Shown in pieces: positions 29,339 through 45,211 of a stretch of 64,000 nucleotides of DNA; the first letter of the stretch is position 1, and the number at the start of each line of letters is the position of its first letter. Under the pieces are notes generated by a model, which was not told the origin of the DNA, searched no databases, and worked only from the letters and a program-made list of their open reading frames with translations. Origin of the DNA: Oceanicaulis sp052055585 (GTDB lineage: Bacteria > Pseudomonadota > Alphaproteobacteria > Caulobacterales > Maricaulaceae). The translations under genes and the position numbers were made by a program. Where the stretch lies: assembly GCF_052055585.1 (NCBI RefSeq), contig NZ_CP170485.1, forward strand, positions 1,860,001 to 1,924,000. Reading direction: 5' to 3'.

Positions 29339-29525
29339 AACTGCGTCGGTCCCCGCAAGGGGTTAATCGGGAAGACCGGTGAGCCGCCCTTTTCATGGCG
29401 GCAAGTCCGGCGCTGCCCCCGCAACTGTAAGCGGTGAAGACGTTTCAAAACGCCACTGGGCTCTCGCGGCCACGGGAAGGCGAAACGTCACGGCCCGCGA
29501 GCCAGGAGACCTGCCGGTCGCAGTT
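29339..29525 (+). promoter_or_regulatory. Cobalamin (B12) riboswitch
   Basis: All conserved blocks appear in order: closing stem AACTGCG (29339-29345) with CGCAGTT (29519-29525); GACCGGTGAGCC; the core CTGCCCCCGCAACTGTAAGC (29413-29432); CGCCACTGG; CACGGGAAGGCG; and the B12 box GAGCCAGGAGACCTGCC (29499-29515). It binds adenosyl- or other cobalamins in the nascent mRNA and normally lowers expression when B12 is plentiful. No terminator hairpin with a U-tract follows, so control of translation or an as yet unclear expression platform is likely. The first downstream gene is an acyl-CoA thioesterase, which is not a usual target. Confidence 0.95.
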
Positions 29526-29570
29526 CACGAACCGATTAGGCGCTGGACGGGGTGTGTCGGCGAACCAGAC

Positions 29571-30392
29571 ATGAATGACGTATGCGCGACCGTTGATGCG
29601 GCGGTCGAGATCCATCCTGCGCCGGTCGTACACATGATCGAACAGGTCTTTCCCTCCCTGTGCAATCATCATGGCACGCTGTTCGGCGGGGAAGCCATGG
29701 CCCTGATGGACAAGGCGGCCTTTCTCGCCGCCTCCCGGCATGGCCGCGACAGCTTTGTCACCGCCAGCTGTGACCGGGTCGATTTCAACGCCCCCATCCA
29801 TGTGGGCGAGCTCGTGGAAGCACAAGCCTTTCTCCTCCGCGTCGGCTGTCGCTCGATCGGTGTGGAGGTGAAGCTCTGGGGCGAAGCCGCGCTGACCGGG
29901 GAACGACGCTTGGCCACCACAGGCCGTTTCACCCTGGTGGCCAACACCCGGGACAAGGCGGATCCCCTGCCGCCCCTGTCAGGGCTGGCGAGCAGTCACG
30001 CCGGGCTGGAGGAGCTGAGCGAGGATCTCGCCCTCGCCTCGAGCCTGCGCTTTCAGGACCTGGTCTTCCCGCCCCAGACCAATCATTACGGCACCCTGTT
30101 TGGCGGCGACGCGCTCGCCCTGATGGGCCGGGCGGCCTATGTGCTCGCCACGCGCCGGGCGAAAGCCCGCGTCGTCATGGCCGCCAGCCCGCAAAGCCGC
30201 TTCACCCAGCCGGTCCATGAGGGCGAGATGGTCGATATCCGCGCCGACATCCTGAAAACCGGCCGCAGCTCGATCCATGTGGCGGTCGACCTATGGGCCG
30301 AGAACCTGCTCACGGGAGACCAGCGCCGCGCGGGTAGCGCCGATTATGTGATGGTGGCCGTGGATGAGCAGGGAAAGCCTCAGCCCATATAA
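29571..30392 (+). CDS. Acyl-CoA thioesterase with two hotdog domains, downstream of the B12 riboswitch
   Basis: 273 aa, cytosolic. Two tandem hotdog repeats: the first begins VFPSLCNHHGTLFGGEAMAL, the second VFPPQTNHYGTLFGGDALAL, each followed by the long helix with the catalytic Asp (MDKAAF; the second copy has MGRAAY, so Asp is replaced by Gly). This matches acyl-CoA hydrolases of the YciA/BFIT type, which free CoA from acyl-CoA. ATG 29571 lies 46 bp after the riboswitch; no good Shine-Dalgarno is visible, in keeping with regulated initiation. Longer in-frame starts fall inside the riboswitch and are rejected. The acyl specificity is unknown. Confidence 0.9.
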   Translation: MNDVCATVDAAVEIHPAPVVHMIEQVFPSLCNHHGTLFGGEAMALMDKAAFLAASRHGRDSFVTASCDRVDFNAPIHVGELVEAQAFLLRVGCRSIGVEVKLWGEAALTGERRLATTGRFTLVANTRDKADPLPPLSGLASSHAGLEELSEDLALASSLRFQDLVFPPQTNHYGTLFGGDALALMGRAAYVLATRRAKARVVMAASPQSRFTQPVHEGEMVDIRADILKTGRSSIHVAVDLWAENLLTGDQRRAGSADYVMVAVDEQGKPQPI

Positions 30393-30508
30393 ATGCCGCC
30401 CGATTGAGTTGTTTTCCGCATAAAGCATATGACTCCAGGCCGGATTATCGCGCGCCCGCGCGCGACTTATTGTTCTGTCATGAAAGCTCCCGAGAGAGGA
30501 AAATCACA

Positions 30509-31588
30509 ATGACGGACACTTCCACCTCCCCCTCCGGCCATGATCGGCGCCATGTTCTTAAAATGGCGGGCGTTACCGCAGCCGCCCTTGGTGCGTCCGC
30601 GCTCGGTCAGGGCCGCGCTTCGGCCCAGTCCCTGACCCAGGACTGGGACAAGACCTTCCCCAAAAGTGATCGCGTGGACCATTCCAAGATCCGTTTCATC
30701 AATCGCTATGGCGTGCCGCTCGTTGGCGACCTTTATCGTCCGAAAGATGCAAGCCCGCAGCCGGGCCCGGCGATCGCCGTTGCCGGACCGTTTGGCGCGG
30801 TAAAAGAACAATCGGCGGGCCTTTACGCCCAGACGATGGCCGAGCGTGGCTTCGTCACCCTCGCCTTTGACCCCTCCTATGTGGGTGAAAGCGCCGGCGA
30901 GGTCCGCAATGTCGCCTCGCCTGACATCAACACCGAGGACTTCATGGCGGCTGTAGACGCTCTGGGCCTGCGCCCGGACGTGGACCGGGAGCGGATCGGC
31001 ATTATCGGCATTTGCGGCTTCGGCGGCATGGCGCTGAACGCCGTTGCGGCAGACAAGCGCGTCAAGGCCGTGGCGACCGCGAGCATGTACGACATGTCCC
31101 GCGTCATGGCGAAGGGCTATTACGACTCCCTGACCGCCGAACAACGCACCGCCGAGCTCACCCGTCTCAGCGAACAACGCTGGGCGGACGCCGAAAGCGT
31201 CGAGCCCGCGCTGGCCGGCGGCCTCCCCGACAGCATTGAGGGCATCGATAACCCGGTCATCCGGATGTATCACGCCTATTACAAGACCGATCGCGGCTAT
31301 CACCCACGCTCTGTGAACTCCAATGAAGGCTGGACGGTGACCAATCCGCTCTCCTTCATGAACATGCCGCTTCTGAGCTATGTGAACGAGATCTCGCCGC
31401 GCCCCATGCTGGTGATCGCAGGGTCTGAAGCGCATTCACGCTATTTCAGCGAAGACGCGGTCGCCGCAGCCGCAGAGCCCAAACGCCTGATGATTATCGA
31501 GGGCGCCGACCATTGTGATCTCTACGACCAGGTCGACATCATCCCCTTCGATACGCTCCAGAGCTTCTTTGAAGAGCATCTGGCCTGA
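30509..31588 (+). CDS. Tat-exported alpha/beta hydrolase, dienelactone-hydrolase-like
   Basis: 359 aa. A Tat-like signal (DRRHVLKMAGVTAAALGASA) precedes an alpha/beta-hydrolase domain. The nucleophile elbow reads GICGFGGMAL, so cysteine replaces serine as in dienelactone hydrolases and YcjY-like proteins; the late His is in GADHCDLYD. It likely hydrolyses esters or lactones in the periplasm. ATG 30509 follows GAGAGAGGA; the open frame upstream to 30404 has no ribosome site. It lies 116 bp after the thioesterase gene with no terminator between, so the B12 riboswitch may also affect it. Confidence 0.9.
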   Translation: MTDTSTSPSGHDRRHVLKMAGVTAAALGASALGQGRASAQSLTQDWDKTFPKSDRVDHSKIRFINRYGVPLVGDLYRPKDASPQPGPAIAVAGPFGAVKEQSAGLYAQTMAERGFVTLAFDPSYVGESAGEVRNVASPDINTEDFMAAVDALGLRPDVDRERIGIIGICGFGGMALNAVAADKRVKAVATASMYDMSRVMAKGYYDSLTAEQRTAELTRLSEQRWADAESVEPALAGGLPDSIEGIDNPVIRMYHAYYKTDRGYHPRSVNSNEGWTVTNPLSFMNMPLLSYVNEISPRPMLVIAGSEAHSRYFSEDAVAAAAEPKRLMIIEGADHCDLYDQVDIIPFDTLQSFFEEHLA

Positions 31589-31597
31589 TCAGAGCGG

Positions 31598-31624
31598 AAG
31601 GGGCGGATACGGTCCGCCCCTTTC
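31598..31624 (+). terminator. Terminator of the thioesterase/hydrolase transcript
   Basis: Stem AAGGGGCGGA/TCCGCCCCTT with a 5-nt loop, then TTTC. Confidence 0.8.
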
Positions 31625-31652
31625 TACTGGCTCAAGCCATACCCAGAACAGC

Positions 31653-31685
31653 AAAAAGCCCCGGCCAGATGGCGCGGGGCTTTTT
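31653..31685 (-). terminator. Terminator of rRNA operon 1 (after the initiator tRNA)
   Basis: AAAAAGCCCCG/CGGGGCTTTTT symmetrical hairpin with poly-A/poly-T flanks. It works for the minus-strand rrn-tRNA transcript and could also stop plus-strand readthrough. Confidence 0.88.
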
Positions 31686-31691
31686 GAGTAT

Positions 31692-31768
<77 letters not shown>

Positions 31769-31883
31769 TCAGGGCTGCAACACGATTGTTAAACAACAAA
31801 CTGGCTGCAGAAGCAAACGTCGCGCTGTGTCTGGCGACGTCAGTCTCAGTGACTTCATAAACGGAGCATGCATCGAGTCTAGC

Positions 31884-32002
31884 GGACCGGGCGGCGACCT
31901 ACTCTCCCATGCCTTAGGACATAGTACCATTGGCGCAGAAGGTCTTAACGGCCGTGTTCGGGATGGGAACGGGTGTGGAGCCTTCGCTATAACCACCCGG
32001 TC
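31884..32002 (-). rRNA. 5S ribosomal RNA, operon 1
   Basis: Reads on the minus strand from GACCGGGTGGTTATAGCG to GTCGCCGCCCGGTCC, with complementary ends and the conserved CCGAAC loop. About 119 nt; ends accurate to a few bases. Confidence 0.95.
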
Positions 32003-32083
32003 GGCAAGACCGATGCATAATGTAGAGACGTACTGACTTAGTGGGCTTCATGGGGCGAAGCGATCGCCGCCCATGAGCATTGT

Positions 32084-34869
<2,786 letters not shown>

Positions 34870-35015
34870 CTCAACGATGCTCATGCACGGTGAACGCTTC
34901 GCCCGCAGATCCGAAGATCTACCTAGCAAAAACGACCCACATGAGCCCGTCAGTCAGGATGTCTCTACAATGCGCCCTCGCCTGTGCTTGGCTCTTCGGA
35001 CGCATTCTCCGTTTA

Positions 35016-35029
35016 CAATGTCAAAAATC
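35016..35029 (-). promoter_or_regulatory. boxA-like antitermination element in the 16S-23S spacer, operon 1
   Basis: Minus strand reads GATTTTTGACATTG, close to the leader boxA of the same operon, and lies between tRNA-Ala and 23S where a second boxA is common. Confidence 0.55.
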
Positions 35030-35111
35030 ATCAGATCAGCCGCAGCCAATCTGAAACTTGTACATGTCCGCTGTTGCTGAACCGAGCTGCCGTCAAAGGC
35101 GCTCGAAAAAC

Positions 35112-35187
35112 TGGTGGAGCCTATCGGGATCGAACCGATGACCCCCTGCTTGCAAAGCAGGTGCTCTCCCAGCTGAGCTAAGGCCCC
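35112..35187 (-). tRNA. tRNA-Ala (UGC), operon 1 spacer
   Basis: 76 nt including CCA. Acceptor GGGGCCT/AGGCTCC, anticodon TGC within CTTTGCAAG, T arm ATCGGTTCGATCCCGAT. Standard spacer tRNA. Confidence 0.97.
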
Positions 35188-35208
35188 GTAAGCCAGATCA
35201 CGTGAAAA

Positions 35209-35285
<77 letters not shown>

Positions 35286-35483
35286 GATCACGCGCCGCCC
35301 TCGCCTCCATAAAGAAGACCGAGCGTTCAGCACGCATGTCCCGGTGGACATGCGGGCGGACTTGGAAAGAGAAACGAAGACGGCGGCTATCCGCCATTTT
35401 GGCAATTGGTGAGAACCAATCGCTCTATTGGATTCTAAGCGTTTGAAGAAGCGGATGCGCAGAGCGCAGCACTGTCGACAAAC

Positions 35484-36959
<1,476 letters not shown>

Positions 36960-37150
36960 ATTCAGCTAGCTCGCTTGCGTCGTTCAAACTCAAAGTGACA
37001 GAGATAACTGATGATTAACCGAAGCCAATCATCATACCTCCACACCTTGAAGAGAAACGAACAAGCAGACTTGCTTCGTTGAATGGCATCGCCCAATGGG
37101 CTGTTCCACTCGCAGAAAGCCGCCGCCTGCGCTTCTCTTTCCAAAACCAA

Positions 37151-37164
37151 CAATGTCAAAGAGC
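37151..37164 (-). promoter_or_regulatory. rrn leader boxA antitermination site, operon 1
   Basis: Minus strand GCTCTTTGACATTG matches the boxA consensus bound by NusB/S10. It lies about 190 nt upstream of the 16S 5' end and 85 nt downstream of the nearest promoter. Confidence 0.75.
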
Positions 37165-37249
37165 CGGTCAAATCATCCAGGCCGCAACCCGGTAACCTGA
37201 CCGCCAAACCGCCTCACTCTCGAGAAGCCGTCCGGCTGAAGGAGCGCGG

Positions 37250-37278
37250 TTTCTAGTGAAACCCGATCCTCCAGTCAA
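37250..37278 (-). promoter_or_regulatory. rrn operon 1 promoter P1
   Basis: Minus strand TTGACT, 17-bp spacer, TAGAAA, followed by the GC-rich discriminator CCGCGCTCC and preceded by CTGAAAAAGGTGG, an A-tract like an UP element. Confidence 0.85.
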
Positions 37279-37332
37279 CCACCTTTTTCAGCGCCGGAGC
37301 AGCTGGCCAAGGCGGCCAACAAAGGAGCGCGG

Positions 37333-37361
37333 TTTCTATAGCGAACACCTTGCTCCGTCAA
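37333..37361 (-). promoter_or_regulatory. rrn operon 1 promoter P2
   Basis: Minus strand TTGACG, 17-bp spacer, TAGAAA, discriminator CCGCGCTCC; preceded by CTGAAAAAGCGA. Confidence 0.85.
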
Positions 37362-37418
37362 TCGCTTTTTCAGGCCTGCCCGCAGTTGCGAACTTTCCGT
37401 TCAAAGCGTGAGGCGCGG

Positions 37419-37447
37419 TGTCTAACGATCCCGAACCTCCCGGTCAA
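37419..37447 (-). promoter_or_regulatory. rrn operon 1 promoter P3
   Basis: Minus strand TTGACC, 17-bp spacer, TAGACA, discriminator CCGCGCCTC. Confidence 0.8.
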
Positions 37448-37601
37448 CCTCGTCTGTGCAGTCCGTTTCAGCGTTTCGCATTCACGGGCTGCGGCAACGT
37501 TGATCCAGGCTGATGAAGCTCAATCCGGATCGGCTGACCGCCTCGGAATGAAGCAAAGCAACTGACGCCGCTTTCCGTCATTCCTTCAACGAGGAGCGCG
37601 G

Positions 37602-37630
37602 TTGGTAAGGACCGTCCGGCTCATCGTCAA
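37602..37630 (-). promoter_or_regulatory. rrn operon 1 promoter P4
   Basis: Minus strand TTGACG, 17-bp spacer, TACCAA, discriminator CCGCGCTCC; preceded by CTGAAAAAGGCGG. Confidence 0.75.
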
Positions 37631-37688
37631 CCGCCTTTTTCAGGAGCGCCGCAGGAGCGACAGAACCGTTCGAAGACGTGAGGCGCGG

Positions 37689-37717
37689 GTTCTAGCGATC
37701 CCTTGCCTCTTCGCCAA
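37689..37717 (-). promoter_or_regulatory. rrn operon 1 promoter P5
   Basis: Minus strand TTGGCG, 17-bp spacer, TAGAAC, discriminator CCGCGCCTC. The -35 is weaker than in P1-P4. Confidence 0.7.
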
Positions 37718-37867
37718 GTCCGTTTTGCAGGGGATCTTCACTTGCGTGTGTCTTCGCCCTGAAACCGTTGGAAAGACTGGCCCGAAGCCCGACCTTCCGC
37801 TTGGCGCCCCACTCCGGTTGCTCCGTATTCTGAAAGAATTTCGGGGCCGCCCGTCGTTGGGAGGCGG

Positions 37868-37896
37868 TGTGTACGCCCCTGCCCGGATCGGGTCAA
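37868..37896 (-). promoter_or_regulatory. rrn operon 1 promoter-like element P6
   Basis: Minus strand TTGACC, 17-bp spacer, TACACA, discriminator CCGCCTCC. Farthest upstream and least similar in its flanks. Confidence 0.55.
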
Positions 37897-37952
37897 CGCC
37901 GTGTCTGCAGTCCGGGGCGCCTTTTGGCGCCTGAGACGCATCCCGGCACTTA

Positions 37953-38084
37953 TACGCCCTTACGCCCTTACGCCCTTACGCCCTTACGCCCTTACGCCCT
38001 TACGCCCTTACGCCCTTACGCCCTTACGCCCTTACGCCCTTACGCCCTTACGCCCTTACGCCCTTACGCCCTTACGCCCTTACG
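37953..38084. repeat. Octanucleotide tandem array (TACGCCCT)16.5
   Basis: 132 bp of uninterrupted 8-bp units (minus strand AGGGCGTA), between the last operon 1 promoter and the antitoxin gene. Eight is not a multiple of three, so the apparent 24-bp protein period in overlapping frames is a by-product. A perfect array of this length is likely to vary in copy number by slippage. Confidence 0.97.
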
Positions 38085-38159
38085 GGGATCCTCGATTCGC
38101 TGGAGGCGCAACAGCTCCCTGCTCTTCACTGGGCGGCCGCGGGCGTTTGGATTGAATCG

Positions 38160-38202
38160 GTCGCGACTCTGTAGTAACGTAACCACATTGTAGGAGGGTC
38201 TG
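38160..38202 (+). promoter_or_regulatory. Leader/operator region of the toxin-antitoxin pair
   Basis: Contains the perfect palindrome GTCGCGAC (38160-38167) beside a weak promoter-like TTGAAT...TAACGT, then the ribosome site TAGGAGGG just before the antitoxin ATG. Such modules repress themselves through a palindrome here; the assignment is inferred. Confidence 0.45.
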
Positions 38203-38454
38203 ATGATCAAGACGCTGACCAGTCGCGAACTCAACCAGGATCTGGGCGCCGCCAAGCGCGCATCCCGTGAGGGCCCCGTCATCATCACAGACCGCGGCAA
38301 GCCTGCGCATGTCCTGTTGAGTATCGAAGCCTATGAGAAGCTGACGGCTCAACACGCCACTCTGGTCGAGGCGCTGTCCCTGCCCGGCCTGTCCGAAATC
38401 GAGCTCGAAACCGAGCCGGCCAATCTTGAGCTTCAGATTCCGGATCTCTCATGA
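38203..38454 (+). CDS. Antitoxin, Phd/YefM family
   Basis: 83-aa antitoxin. The N-terminal Phd/YefM DNA-binding fold reads MIKTLTSRELNQDLGAAKRA, then GPVIITDRGKPAHVLLSIEA and YEKL, a close match to the family. The C-terminal 30 acidic residues are the expected toxin-neutralising tail. It precedes and overlaps the toxin by ATGA, the standard layout. It represses its own promoter in known systems. It lies in the spacer between the two rRNA operons, about 120 bp from the octanucleotide array. Confidence 0.93.
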   Translation: MIKTLTSRELNQDLGAAKRASREGPVIITDRGKPAHVLLSIEAYEKLTAQHATLVEALSLPGLSEIELETEPANLELQIPDLS

Positions 38455-38882
38455 TGTTGCTCGACACCAATGTGGTGTCCGAACTCAGAAAAGTTGGCGA
38501 CGGACGCGCCGATCCGAATCTGGTCGCCTGGCTCTCGGGCCGGGATGCCGCCCAGTTCTACCTGTCGGTGATCAGTCTGATGGAGCTCGAAATTGGCGTG
38601 CTGCGCATTGAGCGCCGGGACGCGACTCACGGCGCGCTCTTGCGGCGCTGGCTCGATGAACGGGTCAAACCCGCTTTCGCCGGTCGCGTACTGCCCATCG
38701 ATTCGACTATCGCCTTGCGATGCGCGACTCTGCACGTGCCCGATCCGCGCTCCGAACGTGACGCGCTGATTGCGGCGACCGCGCTCGAGCATGCGATGAG
38801 TGTCGTCACTCGCAATGTGAAGGACTTCGCCCCCACCGGAGTGAGGCTGATCAATCCGTGGGAGCTTGGGCCGGCCGGCTGA
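38451..38882 (+). CDS. vapC: VapC-type PIN-domain ribonuclease toxin
   Basis: 143-aa PIN-domain endoribonuclease. All four acidic metal ligands are in place: Asp5 (LLDTNVVSE), Glu45 (SLMELEIG), Asp104 (ERDALIAATA) and Asp125 (RNVKDF), so the toxin looks intact. VapC toxins cut tRNAs (several cut initiator tRNA-fMet) or the 23S sarcin-ricin loop. The pairing with a Phd/YefM antitoxin in place of VapB is common. Its last 32 bp overlap the convergent acetyltransferase gene. Confidence 0.94.
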   Translation: MMLLDTNVVSELRKVGDGRADPNLVAWLSGRDAAQFYLSVISLMELEIGVLRIERRDATHGALLRRWLDERVKPAFAGRVLPIDSTIALRCATLHVPDPRSERDALIAATALEHAMSVVTRNVKDFAPTGVRLINPWELGPAG

Positions 38883-39315
38883 GATGGATCAGCGGATAGG
38901 CCCGGCCCTGGTCATCCAGCGCCGAGCGTCCTGTCTCCACGAATCCCATGGCGCGGTAAAAAGCGATCGCGCCCGGATTCTGTGCATTCACATCTGTCGT
39001 GATCTCACCGTGCAAGGCGATGGCGTGCTCCACCAGTCTGCGCCCAACACCCTGGCCGTGCATGGCGGGATCGATGAAGAGCGCATCCATATGCGCACCG
39101 ACCTCTGTCGAGGTCAGCAGCATGAAGCCCAGGATTTTGCCGTCTCCCGCCCGCGCCAACGACAGCGGGGCTGCCGGCAGGAAGTCACAGACTTCAGCGT
39201 CGATCGCGCGCCGGTCTTCGGGCGTCAGGAAATCATGGGTGGCGTCAACGGCGTTGCGCCAGATCTCGATGATGCGGCCGCCCTGCTCAGGCGAAGAGGA
39301 AACAATCGTGATCAT
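38851..39315 (-). CDS. GNAT-family N-acetyltransferase, YjaB-like
   Basis: 154 aa. Resembles E. coli YjaB: IWRNAVDATHDFLTPEDR near the start, FLPAAPLSLA, then the acetyl-CoA site MDALFIDPAMHGQGVGRRLV and NPGAIAFYRAMGFVETGRS. YjaB-type enzymes acetylate protein lysines or small molecules. ATG 39315 is preferred to the in-frame 39408 start, which would run through the rrn terminator. It is convergent with, and overlaps, the vapC 3' end, and sits directly downstream of operon 2. Confidence 0.9.
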   Translation of the reverse strand: MITIVSSSPEQGGRIIEIWRNAVDATHDFLTPEDRRAIDAEVCDFLPAAPLSLARAGDGKILGFMLLTSTEVGAHMDALFIDPAMHGQGVGRRLVEHAIALHGEITTDVNAQNPGAIAFYRAMGFVETGRSALDDQGRAYPLIHLSRPAQAPTD

Positions 39316-39350
39316 GGGGGCTCCTGACAGCTTCATCAGGCTGAATACAC

Positions 39351-39381
39351 AAAACCCCCGGCCATGAGGCTCGGGGGTTTT
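39351..39381 (-). terminator. Terminator of rRNA operon 2
   Basis: AAAACCCCCG/CGGGGGTTTT hairpin with A/T flanks, 17 bp outside the repeat boundary. Replaces the tRNA-plus-terminator arrangement of operon 1. Confidence 0.88.
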
Positions 39382-39422
39382 ACGTATTTTGCATTTAAAA
39401 CGGAGCATGCATCGAGTCTAGC

Positions 39423-39541
39423 GGACCGGGCGGCGACCTACTCTCCCATGCCTTAGGACATAGTACCATTGGCGCAGAAGGTCTTAACGGCCGTGTTCGG
39501 GATGGGAACGGGTGTGGAGCCTTCGCTATAACCACCCGGTC
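39423..39541 (-). rRNA. 5S ribosomal RNA, operon 2
   Basis: Same sequence as the operon 1 copy by direct reading. No tRNA follows it. Confidence 0.95.
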
Positions 39542-39622
39542 GGCAAGACCGATGCATAATGTAGAGACGTACTGACTTAGTGGGCTTCATGGGGCGAAGC
39601 GATCGCCGCCCATGAGCATTGT

Positions 39623-42408
<2,786 letters not shown>

Positions 42409-42554
42409 CTCAACGATGCTCATGCACGGTGAACGCTTCGCCCGCAGATCCGAAGATCTACCTAGCAAAAACGACCCACATGAGCCCGTCAGTCAGGATG
42501 TCTCTACAATGCGCCCTCGCCTGTGCTTGGCTCTTCGGACGCATTCTCCGTTTA

Positions 42555-42568
42555 CAATGTCAAAAATC
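42555..42568 (-). promoter_or_regulatory. boxA-like element in the 16S-23S spacer, operon 2
   Basis: GATTTTTGACATTG on the minus strand, the counterpart of the operon 1 element. Confidence 0.55.
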
Positions 42569-42650
42569 ATCAGATCAGCCGCAGCCAATCTGAAACTTGT
42601 ACATGTCCGCTGTTGCTGAACCGAGCTGCCGTCAAAGGCGCTCGAAAAAC

Positions 42651-42726
42651 TGGTGGAGCCTATCGGGATCGAACCGATGACCCCCTGCTTGCAAAGCAGG
42701 TGCTCTCCCAGCTGAGCTAAGGCCCC
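42651..42726 (-). tRNA. tRNA-Ala (UGC), operon 2 spacer
   Basis: Same sequence as the operon 1 tRNA-Ala, CCA encoded. Confidence 0.97.
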
Positions 42727-42747
42727 GTAAGCCAGATCACGTGAAAA

Positions 42748-42824
<77 letters not shown>

Positions 42825-43022
42825 GATCACGCGCCGCCCTCGCCTCCATAAAGAAGACCGAGCGTTCAGCACGCATGTCCCGGTGGACATGCGGGCGGAC
42901 TTGGAAAGAGAAACGAAGACGGCGGCTATCCGCCATTTTGGCAATTGGTGAGAACCAATCGCTCTATTGGATTCTAAGCGTTTGAAGAAGCGGATGCGCA
43001 GAGCGCAGCACTGTCGACAAAC

Positions 43023-44498
<1,476 letters not shown>

Positions 44499-44689
44499 AT
44501 TCAGCTAGCTCGCTTGCGTCGTTCAAACTCAAAGTGACAGAGATAACTGATGATTAACCGAAGCCAATCATCATACCTCCACACCTTGAAGAGAAACGAA
44601 CAAGCAGACTTGCTTCGTTGAATGGCATCGCCCAATGGGCTGTTCCACTCGCAGAAAGCCGCCGCCTGCGCTTCTCTTTCCAAAACCAA

Positions 44690-44703
44690 CAATGTCAAAG
44701 AGC
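44690..44703 (-). promoter_or_regulatory. rrn leader boxA antitermination site, operon 2
   Basis: GCTCTTTGACATTG on the minus strand, as in operon 1. Confidence 0.75.
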
Positions 44704-44788
44704 CGGTCAAATCATCCAGGCCGCAACCCGGTAACCTGACCGCCAAACCGCCTCACTCTCGAGAAGCCGTCCGGCTGAAGGAGCGCGG

Positions 44789-44817
44789 TTTCTAGTGAAA
44801 CCCGATCCTCCAGTCAA
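44789..44817 (-). promoter_or_regulatory. rrn operon 2 promoter P1
   Basis: Identical to operon 1 P1: TTGACT, 17 bp, TAGAAA, then CCGCGCTCC. Confidence 0.85.
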
Positions 44818-44871
44818 CCACCTTTTTCAGCGCCGAAGCAGCTGACCAAGGCGGCCAACAAAGGAGCGCGG

Positions 44872-44900
44872 TTTCTAGAAGAGCCCGTTCTCCCGGTCAA
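44872..44900 (-). promoter_or_regulatory. rrn operon 2 promoter P2
   Basis: TTGACC, 17-bp spacer, TAGAAA, discriminator CCGCGCTCC. The -10 side lies within the long repeat while the -35 side is unique to this operon. Confidence 0.8.
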
Positions 44901-45211
44901 CTCCGAATTTCAGAAGTTCTGCAGTCGGTTAGGCCAGCTGAAATCGACACGAAAGCATCGGTTCCAGCGAAACGGCTTCGCCGGTTTTTGAACTCCTTCC
45001 TTTCGGAGAGGCTCAGCAGTATGGAGCGATTTGCGCCCGTCGGCAAGATCAATCTTCAGAAGATTTTCACTGGCCGCCGGCGCGTCGTTGTTCCCGCCGC
45101 CGAGGAGTGGGGGTGTATCCGCCCCTCCCCCGGGACGCAAGCCCGAATGGGAGTCAAACTGCAGCTTTGCGCAGCAGGTCGCTGTGAAAGCCTGTTCCGC
45201 CTCTGTGGGGA
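44901..45211. other. Gap upstream of rRNA operon 2
   Basis: About 310 bp between the P2 promoter of operon 2 and the CBS gene. No credible gene. A small hairpin CCAGCGAAACGGCTTCGCCGG lies near 44964, but no further complete rrn promoter was found, in contrast to operon 1. Confidence 0.5.

Noticed and set aside
29379..29570. N-terminal extension of the thioesterase (start at 29379)
   Set aside because: It would translate the riboswitch core; no similarity to thioesterases before 29571.
37953..38084. CRISPR array
   Set aside because: Units are contiguous 8-mers without spacers and there are no cas genes.
37867..38193. Open frame encoding PYALTPLR repeats
   Set aside because: Produced by the octanucleotide array, which is open in several frames; no ribosome site or flanking coding signal.
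38203..38882. Mobile element carrying the toxin-antitoxin pair
   Set aside because: No transposase, integrase, terminal inverted repeats or target duplications were found in the spacer.
45090..45170. Third promoter for rRNA operon 2 (TTGACT with TACACC)
   Set aside because: The two hexamers are too far apart; no -10 at 17 bp.
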